Part shown: positions 8,947 through 16,972 of the stretch, piece by piece
Position numbering within the stretch: position 1 is the first letter of the stretch
Layout of the letters: every line of letters starts with the position of its first letter
Translations under genes and position numbers: made by a program
Assembly (NCBI GenBank): GCA_033763635.1
Contig: JANRKG010000192.1
Span: 1 to 35,838 of the forward strand
Reading direction: 5' to 3'
Length of the DNA stretch: 35,838 nt
Source of the DNA: JANRKG01 sp033763635
Lineage (GTDB): Bacteria; Cyanobacteriota; Cyanobacteriia; GCF-001939115
The notes under the pieces: model-generated
What the model saw: the letters and a program-made list of their open reading frames with translations, nothing else
Databases searched by the model: none
What the model was told of the DNA's origin: nothing

Positions 8947-9606
8947 ATGAAAAAAATTTTGATAGTGGATGATGATGGTGACTTACGGGATGCCATAGCA
9001 GGTTATTTAGAACACCTGGGATATCTAGTTGAGTCCGTAGGAACGGGACTAGAGGGGCTGGCGTGTTTTGAGCAGGAGCAACCCGATGTGATTGTTTCCG
9101 ATGTCATGATGCCTGAAATGGACGGCTTAGAATTTTGCCGTCGTTTACGAATGGGTCGAGCAGGTCAATTAGTTCCTTTTATTTTTCTTTCCAGTAAGGG
9201 GCAATTAGAAGATCGCCTGCGCGGGCACTCCATCGGCGCAGACGACTATCTCATCAAGCCTTTTGAACCCAGAGAACTGATTGCAAAAATTGAGGCTCAA
9301 CTAGAACGATCTCGCCGCACCCATGCGGAATTGGTCCGTATGATCCAAACAACCGAATCGAGAGGAGGAACCCCGGAGAGACTCCCCCTCACGGCTGCTG
9401 AAGAAAAGGTGTTTTGGGAAGTGGTTCAAGGCTATACCAATAAACAAATTGGTGAACGGCTTTTCGTCAGTCCTCGAACGGTACAAACTCACTTGAGTAA
9501 TATTCTGGGGAAACTTCAGCTTGAAAATCGTTCCCAACTCGTTCGTTACGCCTTTGAACGGGGACATAAGTTACCAGACGAGCTTCAAAAGATTGGCATT
9601 GGGTAG
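8947..9606 (+). CDS. NarL/LuxR-type response regulator
   Basis: This 219-residue two-component output protein has a receiver domain at residues 1-120 with acidic pocket Asp8-Asp9, phosphoacceptor Asp52 in VIVSDVMMPEMDG, Ser82 and Lys104 in DDYLIKPF. A LuxR-type helix-turn-helix follows at about 145-205: LTAAEEKVFWEVVQGYTNKQ, then IGERLFVSPRTVQTHLSNIL. The whole layout resembles the Ycf29 (TctD-like) regulator group of cyanobacteria and plastids, but I cannot assign orthology from sequence alone. A ribosome site TAAGGA lies 5 bases before the ATG. No histidine kinase is adjacent, so it is an orphan. A compact hairpin follows the stop. Confidence 0.88.
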   Translation: MKKILIVDDDGDLRDAIAGYLEHLGYLVESVGTGLEGLACFEQEQPDVIVSDVMMPEMDGLEFCRRLRMGRAGQLVPFIFLSSKGQLEDRLRGHSIGADDYLIKPFEPRELIAKIEAQLERSRRTHAELVRMIQTTESRGGTPERLPLTAAEEKVFWEVVQGYTNKQIGERLFVSPRTVQTHLSNILGKLQLENRSQLVRYAFERGHKLPDELQKIGIG

Positions 9607-9648
9607 TGGGCCTGAGAATTGGGATAATCACTAGAATTGGGATAGGAA

Positions 9649-9670
9649 GTAGAGGAGCCTCTACATTTTC
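9649..9670 (+). terminator. Candidate terminator after the response regulator
   Basis: GTAGAGG (9649-9655) and CCTCTAC (9658-9664) form a perfect 7-bp stem with a two-base gap, followed by ATTTTCC. The stem is short and the turn tight, so the true loop would open by one or two pairs. It lies 43 bases after the stop. Two copies of GAATTGGGATA precede it. Confidence 0.4.
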
Positions 9671-9690
9671 CTTCCCACTTTTTTCTGTTT

Positions 9691-9803
9691 AGGCGATCTT
9701 TGAAAAGAGTTTAGCAATGGGTGTCCTTTGACTGCACTCAGAGGGCAAACGCTGGTTGAGCGAAGTCGAAACCGGCGGAGAACTTGTTTTCTAGAAATCT
9801 CCT
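9691..9803. repeat. MITE-like element, copy B
   Basis: This 113-bp element has the left end AGGCGATCTTTGAAAAG and the right end TTTTCTAGAAATCTCCT, an imperfect terminal inverted repeat matching copies A and C. The inner modules, TGTCCTTTGACTGCACTCAG and CTGGTTGAGCGAAGTCGAAA, are the same two palindromic units in the opposite order from copy A. Confidence 0.65.
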
Positions 9804-9880
9804 GAATTCTTTTCTGTTTATTTCATCCTTAGAGTGCAAACATCAAGAAGTTTTAATCAGAATTTTAATCCTGGGTATTA

Positions 9881-9908
9881 TTGCGTCGGTAAGTAAGAGT
9901 GCTACACT
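9881..9908 (+). promoter_or_regulatory. Candidate sigma-70-type promoter
   Basis: TTGCGT (9881-9886), a 16-base spacer, then TACACT (9903-9908). This is a good -35/-10 pair pointing into the long gap before the DHS-like gene. Transcription would start near 9915. Confidence 0.45.
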
Positions 9909-10150
9909 AAAGAAGATGTAGGTGTCTGAGGTTGCATAGAGAACCTTGATTAATCTTTCTCTGATCGGATGCCCCTGGATGCCTCTGTGGTATCTGGAGA
10001 TGAAATTAAAACGTAAGCGTCGGTGCGATCCTGCCCTCTCCTGGGCCGATCGTTGTGAAGCTCCCAGTATGGGCTGACCGGCCTGTAACTCTAGGTTCGT
10101 GATTGCTGGTAACTTTTGAGACGATTAGCTTGGTTGTGAGTTAATTTCAT

Positions 10151-10199
10151 ATCGCTAGCTCTAAAAATAGCTCTAAAAATTAGCTCTAAAAATAGCGAT
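10151..10199. repeat. Triple TAGCTCTAAAAA repeat in an inverted-repeat frame
   Basis: Three near-identical 12-13 base units, TAGCTCTAAAAA(T), occupy 10156-10192. They are bounded by ATCGCTA (10151-10157) and its reverse complement TAGCGAT (10193-10199). The phase of about 12 bases and the flanking inverted repeat suggest repeated binding sites or a small hairpin remnant. Its role is unknown. Confidence 0.6.
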
Positions 10200-10521
10200 T
10201 AATCATTCTTACCCCTCAATTCCGAACTGGGTCGGTCAAACTCCTGGTAGAGGAGCATCTTGAAAAGTTTTAACCAGAGCAATTGAATCAATTTTATTCA
10301 GGTATCAGTTCTTGGATCAGTCGTAAGAATTACCAGAAGTTCTAAGCTCAGTAGGCTGACCTGCTGTTGTTTAATGGATCTCGCTTGGGAATTCTGAAAT
10401 TCTAAGCCGAAAATTGATTCTTGCTCAGTCGTGAGATAAAGCTAGTTGGATAAAAGGTTGAGCGAAGCGTTGATTCCCCTTTTCTCTCCTGAATCCTCTG
10501 TTTAAGCGGTTGAACAGTATC

Positions 10522-10547
10522 AATTTTGCTAACGAATCAGCAAAATT
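10522..10547. promoter_or_regulatory. Perfect 9-bp stem-loop in the leader
   Basis: AATTTTGCT pairs with AGCAAAATT around the 8-base loop AACGAATC. It lies 144 bases before the DHS-like gene start. No T-run follows the 3' arm, so it is not a standard terminator; it could be a leader structure or an operator. Confidence 0.35.
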
Positions 10548-10690
10548 AAGCCCCCGATCTGGGAGCTACGGTGCAGTCTGTAAATTTGGCGGTAAGACTT
10601 CTCCAGCAATGGCCTGGTCTACTGCCAAATAGATCTGTGCGTCCACATCACCCCCTCTTTTATGCTTTTCGTGCTTTTTGGAGTATATAA

Positions 10691-11887
10691 ATGTCGAAAC
10701 TGCTCAGCCACAAAATCGCACCCGCCCCCATGCCCGCTGAAATCAGTGTGGTAGACCTGATTGATGGGTATTTCACTGCTTATAACTCTGCTCGACTTCG
10801 AGAAATTTGCCATCTGTTGAGTCAAGAAATCATGAAGGAAGGGGTGACAGTCGGCCTCAGCCTTTCCGGTGCAATGACTCCAGCAGGGTTTGGGGTTTCC
10901 GTTTTGAGTCCCCTCATTCGCAGCGGCTTTGTGGATTGGATTATTAGCACAGGAGCCAACCTCTACCATGACCTGCACTACGGTCTGGGATTGGATCTCT
11001 ATGCAAGCCAGCCTTTTCTAGATGATGTGAGATTACGTCAGGAAGGGCGGATTCTGATTTATGACATCGTATTTGATTACGATGTTTTGCTGGAAACGGA
11101 CGCTTTCATTCGAGAAATTCTGCGATCGGCTCCGTTTCAAAAGCGGATGGGAACAGCTGAGTTCCATCACTTGCTGGGTAGATACATTAATGCGGTTGAG
11201 AAAGAACTGGGGGTTCAAAATCCCTGTTTGCTTTCTACTGCTTATGAATGTGGCGTTCCCATCTACACTTCATCTCCGGGCGACAGTTCCATTGGGATGA
11301 ACGTTGCAGCATTAGCGCTGGAAGGTTCCCATTTAGTTCTCGATCCTTCACTGGATGTAAACGAAACGGCGGCGATCGTTTACGCAGCGCGGGAGTCGGG
11401 TATTCCTGATGTAGAAGGCAAGAGTGCCGCCCTGATTATTGGCGGTGGCAGCCCCAAAAACTTCTTGCTGCAAACCCAACCGCAACTGCATGAGGTGCTG
11501 GGACTGGAAGAACGGGGTCATGACTTCTTCATCCAAATTACCGATGCCCGTCCTGATACGGGAGGGTTATCTGGGGCTACTCCCACCGAAGCCGTTAGCT
11601 GGGGGAAGGTCGATCCGGAGGAACTACCCAATACAGTGGTTTGCTACACGGACAGCACGATCGCCCTGCCAATTTTGACGGCCTATGTGATCAATCAGGC
11701 TCCTGCCCGTCCTCTAAAGCGGTTGTACGATCGTCGAGGAGAAATGGTTGCCAAACTGAAGGCAGATTATGAAGCCGCCAAGCGGAATCAGGAGATTAGT
11801 CTGAAGATTCCAATGCTGGCAAATGCCATTAAAGTTGCACCGCAACCTGTGGCAACGTATCCCTGTGGCACCCCGATTCGCCGCTAA
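10691..11887 (+). CDS. Deoxyhypusine synthase-like protein
   Basis: This 398-residue protein belongs to the deoxyhypusine/homospermidine synthase superfamily of NAD-dependent aminobutyl transferases that use spermidine. The N-terminal half has VGLSLSGAMTPAGFG and DWIISTGANLYHDLHYGLG. The NAD-site region GVPIYTSSPGDSSIGMNVAA is present. The catalytic block EAVSWGKV carries Lys306, aligned with the enzyme-imine lysine (Lys329) of human deoxyhypusine synthase. Bacteria lack eIF5A, so the substrate cannot be the classical one; family members have been linked to homospermidine or related polyamines. GGAG lies 7 bases before the ATG. The gene stands alone behind a 1.08 kb gap and ends in a good terminator. 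Confidence 0.88.
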   Translation: MSKLLSHKIAPAPMPAEISVVDLIDGYFTAYNSARLREICHLLSQEIMKEGVTVGLSLSGAMTPAGFGVSVLSPLIRSGFVDWIISTGANLYHDLHYGLGLDLYASQPFLDDVRLRQEGRILIYDIVFDYDVLLETDAFIREILRSAPFQKRMGTAEFHHLLGRYINAVEKELGVQNPCLLSTAYECGVPIYTSSPGDSSIGMNVAALALEGSHLVLDPSLDVNETAAIVYAARESGIPDVEGKSAALIIGGGSPKNFLLQTQPQLHEVLGLEERGHDFFIQITDARPDTGGLSGATPTEAVSWGKVDPEELPNTVVCYTDSTIALPILTAYVINQAPARPLKRLYDRRGEMVAKLKADYEAAKRNQEISLKIPMLANAIKVAPQPVATYPCGTPIRR

Positions 11888-11908
11888 CAACAGTTCAGGT
11901 CATAGCGC

Positions 11909-11940
11909 AAGCGCCGGACTTAAAAATCCGGCGCTTTTGT
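11909..11940 (+). terminator. Intrinsic terminator of the DHS-like gene
   Basis: AAGCGCCGGA (11909-11918) and TCCGGCGCTT (11927-11936) form a perfect 10-bp stem with an 8-base loop, running into TTGT. It is 22 bases after the stop codon. Confidence 0.8.
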
Positions 11941-12027
11941 CGTATCTTCTTGAGATTTGCGATTTTTATGGTAGTCGAGGAGAAAGCCAGGACAGGTTGA
12001 CAGGTTAAAACAACCGTTTCATGAGCA

Positions 12028-12072
12028 TTTTCCTTCTGCCTTCTGCCCTTTTCCTTCTGCCTTTTGCCTCCT
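12028..12072. repeat. Short CTTCTGCC-type tandem repeat
   Basis: Degenerate tandem units of TTTTCCTTCTGCC / CTTCTGCCC / CTTTTGCCT lie between the convergent DHS-like gene and acnB. Pyrimidine-rich short tandem repeats of this kind are common in cyanobacterial intergenic DNA. Related runs occur at 30130-30200 and 31035-31055. Confidence 0.6.
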
Positions 12073-12084
12073 ATTATCAAATCG

Positions 12085-14697
12085 CTACGATCGCCCTGCC
12101 CCTACAGGCATACCCAGGATGTCTTCAATGCGAGGCATCTGATCCAGGGGGATCACGCGGCCCTCATCTTCAAATCCAGCAATCTGGTCGAAATTGAGGT
12201 AGCGATAGAGATTGTCAGCAAAGGGATCAATTTTCTTCGCGACGATCGCCATGTATTCCTCAACCGTTGGGATGCGCCCCAGCAAAGAACAAGCAGCAGC
12301 TAACTCTGCCGAACCCAGATAGACCTGCGCTCCCTTCCCCATTCGGTTGTTGAAGTTGCGAGTGGAGGTCGAGAAAACAGTCGTGCTATCCGCAACTCGT
12401 GCCTGATTCCCCATACAGAGGGAGCAACCCGGAACTTCGGTACGGGCACCTGCCACCCCGAACGTGCTGTAAACCCCTTCCTCCTTGAGTTGGTGTTCAT
12501 CCATGCGAGTGGGGGGCACAATCCAGAGACGCACCTTCACGGGGGCTTCCCCTTCCAACACCTTAGCAGTGGCTCGATAGTGACCAATATTGGTCATACA
12601 CGATCCGATGAATACCTCGTCTACTTTGTCTCCCGCCACTTCCGACAACAGCTTTACGTTGTCGGGATCATTGGGAGCCGCGACGATCGGTTCCTTAATC
12701 TCGTTCAGGTCAATCTCAATGATTTCTGTGTACTCTGCATCGGGATCGGCTTCCAGCAAGACAGGATTTGCCAGCCACTCTTCCATCTTGGCAACCCGTC
12801 TCATAATGGTTCGGGCATCGGCATAACCACGCGCCACCATGTTTTTCAGCAGGGAAACGTTCGATCGCAGATACTCAGAAACCGTCTCTGGACTCAACTT
12901 AATGGTGCAACCCGCACAGGAGCGCTCTGCCGTCGCATCGGTCAACTCGAAGGCTTGCTCGACTTTCAAATCAGGCAGCCCTTCAATTTCCATAATTCGC
13001 CCGGAGAACACATTCTTTTTGTTTTCCTTCGCAACTGTGAGCAGCCCCTTTTGAATTGCGACATAAGGAATCGCATTCACAATATCCCGGAGGGTAATTC
13101 CGGGTTGCAATTCTCCCTTAAAGCGCACCAGAACGGATTCAGGCATATCCAGAGGCATCACACCCAGCGCCGCCGCAAATGCCACCAACCCTGATCCCGC
13201 TGGGAATGAGATCCCCAGCGGGAAGCGGGTGTGGGAGTCTCCACCCGTACCTACCGTGTCCGGCAACAGCATCCGGTTCAGCCAAGAATGGATAATTCCA
13301 TCACCGGGACGCAGGGATACCCCACCCCGCGAAGCCATGAAATCGGGCAATTCCTTGTGAACCTTAATATCCGCAGGTTTGGGGTAGGCGGCAGTGTGGC
13401 AGAAGCTTTGCATCACCAAATCCGCACTGAACCCAAGACAGGCCAGTTCCTTCAATTCGTCACGGGTCATGGGTCCTGTAGTATCCTGCGATCCCACAGT
13501 GGTCATCAGAGGCTCACAGGAAGCACCCGGACGAACCCCAGGCAGACCGCAGGCTTTGCCCACCATTTTCTGAGCCAAGGTGTAGCCTTTGCCCGTGTCC
13601 TCCGGCATCCGGGGACGCACAAAGAGAGAATTGGGAGCTAAATTCAGGGTTGTGCGGGTTCTGTCCGTCAACGATCGCCCGATAATCAGCGGAATCCGCC
13701 CTCCGGCTCGTACCTCGTCCAGAATCGTGTCGGGTTGGAGGGTGAAGGTGGAAAGCACCGTCCCCGCCTCATCGGTAATCGTACCGTCATAGGGACGAAT
13801 CGTAATCACCATCCCTGTTTCCAGCCTGGTGACATCACACTGGATCGGCAACGCGCCGGAATCTTCTGCGGTATTGAAGAAAATGGGAGCAATCACCCCT
13901 CCCAAAATAAAGCCAGCCGATCGCTTATTGGGCACAAAAGGAATATCCTGCCCGATGTGCCAGAGAACGGAGTTGATCGCAGACTTACGGGATGATCCCG
14001 TTCCCACCACATCCCCCACATACGCAAGAGGGTAGCCTTTTTGTTTGAGTTCGGCGATCGTCTGTAAACCTCCCGGCATTCGAGTTTCGAGCATTGCTTG
14101 AGCGTGGAGAGGAATATCCGGTCGCGTCGCTGCATGGGTGGCGGGAGAAAGATCATCCGTGTTGGTTTCCCCTGGAACCTTGAAGACCGTCACTTGAACC
14201 GCTTCCGGCAAGGTAGGCCGACTGGTAAACCACTCAGCCTCAGCCCACGCATCAATGACCTGACGAGCGTAGGTGTTCGTCGCTGTCAATTCAAACACAT
14301 CATTGAACGCATCAAAGACCAGCAGGGTTCGACTGAGACCCTGAGCCGCAACACTGGCAATCTCAGAATCAGAATGGCTCAGGAGGTCAATCAGGGATTG
14401 CACGTTGTACCCCCCCATCATGGTCCCCAGCAGACGGGTCGCTTCCACCGGGGAAACCAGTGGGCTGGTCACTTCTGACTTAGCAACGGAGGTTAGGAAG
14501 GCTGCTTTAACGTAAGCAGCCTGGTCCACGCCTGGAGGAATCCGATCGCATAACAATTCCAGCAACGTCTCAGCCTCTCCATCCGGGGGATGCTTCAGCA
14601 GTTCGCAGAGTTCAGCCGTTTGTTGAGCAGTTAAAGGCAGTGGCGGAACACCCAGGGCCGCCCGTTCAGCAACATGTTGACGGTAAGATTCAAGCAT
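12085..14697 (-). CDS. acnB: Aconitate hydratase B (bifunctional)
   Basis: This enzyme isomerises citrate to isocitrate through cis-aconitate using a [4Fe-4S] cluster; E. coli AcnB also dehydrates 2-methylisocitrate. The 870 residues match the AcnB length (865 in E. coli). The N-terminal HEAT-like domain (about 1-160) is followed by the swivel domain and the catalytic domains. The cluster ligands are Cys700 in GSCMTN and Cys758/Cys761 in PGCSLCMGNQ, corresponding to Cys710/769/772 of E. coli. The ATG at 14697 has GGAG about 10 bases upstream. An NtcA-type box lies about 100 bases upstream. The product feeds Icd, which is also encoded in this window. Confidence 0.96.
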   Translation of the reverse strand: MLESYRQHVAERAALGVPPLPLTAQQTAELCELLKHPPDGEAETLLELLCDRIPPGVDQAAYVKAAFLTSVAKSEVTSPLVSPVEATRLLGTMMGGYNVQSLIDLLSHSDSEIASVAAQGLSRTLLVFDAFNDVFELTATNTYARQVIDAWAEAEWFTSRPTLPEAVQVTVFKVPGETNTDDLSPATHAATRPDIPLHAQAMLETRMPGGLQTIAELKQKGYPLAYVGDVVGTGSSRKSAINSVLWHIGQDIPFVPNKRSAGFILGGVIAPIFFNTAEDSGALPIQCDVTRLETGMVITIRPYDGTITDEAGTVLSTFTLQPDTILDEVRAGGRIPLIIGRSLTDRTRTTLNLAPNSLFVRPRMPEDTGKGYTLAQKMVGKACGLPGVRPGASCEPLMTTVGSQDTTGPMTRDELKELACLGFSADLVMQSFCHTAAYPKPADIKVHKELPDFMASRGGVSLRPGDGIIHSWLNRMLLPDTVGTGGDSHTRFPLGISFPAGSGLVAFAAALGVMPLDMPESVLVRFKGELQPGITLRDIVNAIPYVAIQKGLLTVAKENKKNVFSGRIMEIEGLPDLKVEQAFELTDATAERSCAGCTIKLSPETVSEYLRSNVSLLKNMVARGYADARTIMRRVAKMEEWLANPVLLEADPDAEYTEIIEIDLNEIKEPIVAAPNDPDNVKLLSEVAGDKVDEVFIGSCMTNIGHYRATAKVLEGEAPVKVRLWIVPPTRMDEHQLKEEGVYSTFGVAGARTEVPGCSLCMGNQARVADSTTVFSTSTRNFNNRMGKGAQVYLGSAELAAACSLLGRIPTVEEYMAIVAKKIDPFADNLYRYLNFDQIAGFEDEGRVIPLDQMPRIEDILGMPVGAGRS

Positions 14698-15261
14698 TTA
14701 AGAGTCTCCAGACATCGGCAAAGTCTTCAGGGCTGGCGGGTTCAGTCGCAGCGATCGGTGTTCTCCCAGAGTCGGGATAAATAAAACACCATTCTGTAGA
14801 CAGAGATACTTTTACCTTTATTGTGCCTCACGGTTCAAGGGATTAAGGGGCGGTAAGGGGTAGGGTTCAGTCAACAAACCTTGATAGAGCATCTGAAAGA
14901 CGATTAGATTCTTACTTGAATTCAGTTTTTCCTTACAGAGGGTAGCAGGGCAGTCTTTGCTAAAGAAGCGGACGTTATGATGATACGTCCACAGGCAGCT
15001 TTACCGTGGTTTATGGTTTTGTCCTGCATTGGGTTACGATGATCAGCGTATCGACGGGAAAATGATGGACCGTCTACCTGAGGCAAGAGGTTCTGAAAAA
15101 AGATCCGCAAATCTCCCTATGACAGATCTCTACAAATCCGTCATAGTACCAACACATCTGACACAAAGAATCATCCGTCTCAAGATAGATTTTTTGTTGA
15201 GAGGCCATTGTTTAGCTCTCAGAGTCTATCTCTCAGAACCGTTTATTTCTCAGAACTCGCC
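14698..15261. promoter_or_regulatory. Divergent intergenic region acnB / small protein
   Basis: This 564-base gap has no convincing gene. Near acnB it holds a perfect GTA-N8-TAC box (14796-14809). Near the small-protein side, TCTCAGA occurs three times (15217, 15231, 15248) just before the ATG, at spacings of 14 and 17. Weak frames at 14922-15110 and 15029-15292 look random. Confidence 0.45.
14796..14809. promoter_or_regulatory. NtcA-type binding box upstream of acnB
   Basis: GTAGACAGAGATAC is a perfect GTA-N8-TAC, 99-112 bases before the acnB start codon. Unlike the icd box, no clear TAN3T -10 sits 22-24 bases downstream (only TATTTA at 12 bases), so if functional it may repress or act from a non-standard position. 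Confidence 0.42.
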
Positions 15262-15543
15262 ATGTCCCACCCTGCATCTCGCCAACCCTTGATTGTTGAT
15301 CTGCAAATGTCTGATCAGGAGTATTTAGAGCTACTAGCAGCAGGCCGAGATCCAGTGCGGGAACAGTGGTACGTGGCGGAATTGGTTCACTACAACATTC
15401 CTGTAGAAAAGGCTCGTTCCCTGGCTCCCCTATTCACCAAAACAGAACGCACCCTGGAGGAAAAAATTCAGGTGGGAAATGCGATTCATTTTATTTGGGA
15501 GCAATTAGCAAACGTCCCTTCTTATCAATACTTTCAACAGTAA
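15262..15543 (+). CDS. Small conserved hypothetical protein
   Basis: This is a 93-residue soluble protein starting MSHPASRQPLIVDLQMSDQE. The frame is open upstream, but ATG at 15262 is the first ATG and the earlier start codons lie in the repeat-containing leader. It is mostly helical with no Cys, no membrane span and a moderately acidic character; the core EYLELLAAGRDPVREQWYVA looks well constrained. I do not recognise a named domain. It is followed 138 bases later by the coiled-coil gene on the same strand. Confidence 0.6.
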   Translation: MSHPASRQPLIVDLQMSDQEYLELLAAGRDPVREQWYVAELVHYNIPVEKARSLAPLFTKTERTLEEKIQVGNAIHFIWEQLANVPSYQYFQQ

Positions 15544-15681
15544 AACCCTTGCTCTGCAATGGCTTAAGGGAAAATGTCATAAAAATAAAAGTTGATTCAG
15601 CACAAAGTTAGATCAACTCCCTATAATTCAAGTCATCCAGGAACGATGGGTCGGCAATCTTGAGGGGTTGGGAACGTCGAT

Positions 15682-16743
15682 ATGCTGAAAAACTACTGCC
15701 TGTTAAGTCTGATCGCTTTCGTGTCAGGGTTCTGCCTCAGTTTGCTGATCCAGCCCGGAATCGATCGCGCCCTCATTACCGGATTGCTGACCCTCCCTGC
15801 CACCCTGACCGGATTTCTGCTAACGGAACGGCAGCGGGTTCGTCAGGCGGGGATGCGCTTGACGAATACTTATCATCGGGTTCGAGCGCTAAGCCGCAAA
15901 GCAGCTCAACTTCACCAGGCGATCGAAACCATGACCGTGGAAAAGCAACAGTTGACGACTCGCTTGCATGGATTACAAAATCAGTTGAAACATCTACAAG
16001 ACCAGGTATTTCAGCGATCGGAACAACTGGAAGACCTGGTGTGGAATCTGAACACGCTCCAAAGTCAGAAACGTCAACTTGAAGGAACGATAACCACCCT
16101 GCAAAGCGATCTGCAAGTCCTCAAGCGACGGCAAGGAGAATCCCAGGATTCTGGCCCATCCCCCCATCCCCTCCAACCTGCGATTACGCAACTCCAGGCC
16201 CAGGTAAACTCCTTAAGAGGGGAATTGGAACATCTGGAAGCGCAAATTTTGCAACAACGTCACCAAAAAGAACAACTCGATCGGGAATTATCCGGCCTGA
16301 GAAGTCAGCAACTCCAGATTGAGGAAACCTCGCGATCGATTCCCGTAAAATCCGGGTCAACTGTCTCTAAGCCACTCTCAACTCGCCTGAAGCTTCCCAT
16401 TACCTCAACGATTCCGGTTCGGGCTAAGGTCGTTTCTCCCTCCCCAGACCCACTTCCATTGGAGTGGCGAGAGTTTGTGCAGAAGTTGCCCAATCATGAG
16501 TTTGAGGTTTTACAGGCGATCGTTGCCCAGATTAACCCAAATGGAGTCCTGAAACGGGTGGCAGAAGCTCACTTGACCATGCCAGAGGTGATCATCGATA
16601 CGATTAATGAACGGGCAATTGAAACAATCGGGGATGTAATCGTTGAACCAGGTCTGGGATCGACCCCACCCACGATCATCGCAGAATATATAGAACAGAC
16701 CAGGGGGGCGATCGGGTCTTACGAACCACTCGCACGACCGTAA
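15682..16743 (+). CDS. Membrane-anchored coiled-coil protein with TerB-C-like C-terminus
   Basis: This protein has 353 residues. Two hydrophobic segments (about 5-27 and 30-50) anchor it. A long coiled coil rich in Gln, Leu, Glu and Arg follows (about 60-215, e.g. LEDLVWNLNTLQSQKRQLEG). A Ser/Pro linker (about 220-255) leads to a compact domain (about 258-345) with WREFVQKLPNHEFEVLQAIV and EVIIDTINERAIETIGD. The INERAxxxIGD pattern resembles the TerB-C domain found behind tellurite-resistance-like modules and in many cyanobacterial ATPase or kinase-like proteins; this is recall-based and unproven. It probably acts as a scaffold at the membrane. ATG at 15682 is the natural start. The kinase-TPR gene follows after 229 bases. 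Confidence 0.65.
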   Translation: MLKNYCLLSLIAFVSGFCLSLLIQPGIDRALITGLLTLPATLTGFLLTERQRVRQAGMRLTNTYHRVRALSRKAAQLHQAIETMTVEKQQLTTRLHGLQNQLKHLQDQVFQRSEQLEDLVWNLNTLQSQKRQLEGTITTLQSDLQVLKRRQGESQDSGPSPHPLQPAITQLQAQVNSLRGELEHLEAQILQQRHQKEQLDRELSGLRSQQLQIEETSRSIPVKSGSTVSKPLSTRLKLPITSTIPVRAKVVSPSPDPLPLEWREFVQKLPNHEFEVLQAIVAQINPNGVLKRVAEAHLTMPEVIIDTINERAIETIGDVIVEPGLGSTPPTIIAEYIEQTRGAIGSYEPLARP

Positions 16744-16972
16744 TCCTACCATAACTGCAAAGTAACCTCACAGTATTCTCACGGACGAACTTAAAGGTCT
16801 CAGCGTTTAAATTTGTAAAGCAGTTGATAAAACTGTTTTGGATTCCTGTTAGTTCCTTGAACAGATTGCAAACTTTAAGCAAATCGCTTGCCGCTGTACG
16901 GGTTCCAAAAAATAATGAGGATATCTCTTTAGAATTACGCCTTGGGAGACTCCCAACGTAAAGGTTGCATCT

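Larger units (their letters stand above)
9804..10690. other. Long non-coding leader/gap before the DHS-like gene
   Basis: This gap has no credible protein gene on either strand. It holds a good promoter (9881-9908), an A/T triple repeat flanked by ATCGCTA/TAGCGAT (10151-10199) and a perfect stem-loop at 10522-10547. It also has an isolated GGTTGAGCGAAGCG fragment of the MITE family (about 10457-10470). If the promoter reads into the downstream gene, the leader is about 780 bases. A free small RNA is equally possible. I could not match it to tmRNA, RNase P RNA, 6S, SRP RNA or a tRNA. Confidence 0.5.

Noticed and set aside
15029..15292. 87-residue plus-strand frame upstream of the small conserved protein
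   Set aside because: The composition looks random, and it overlaps the better-supported start at 15262 in another frame.
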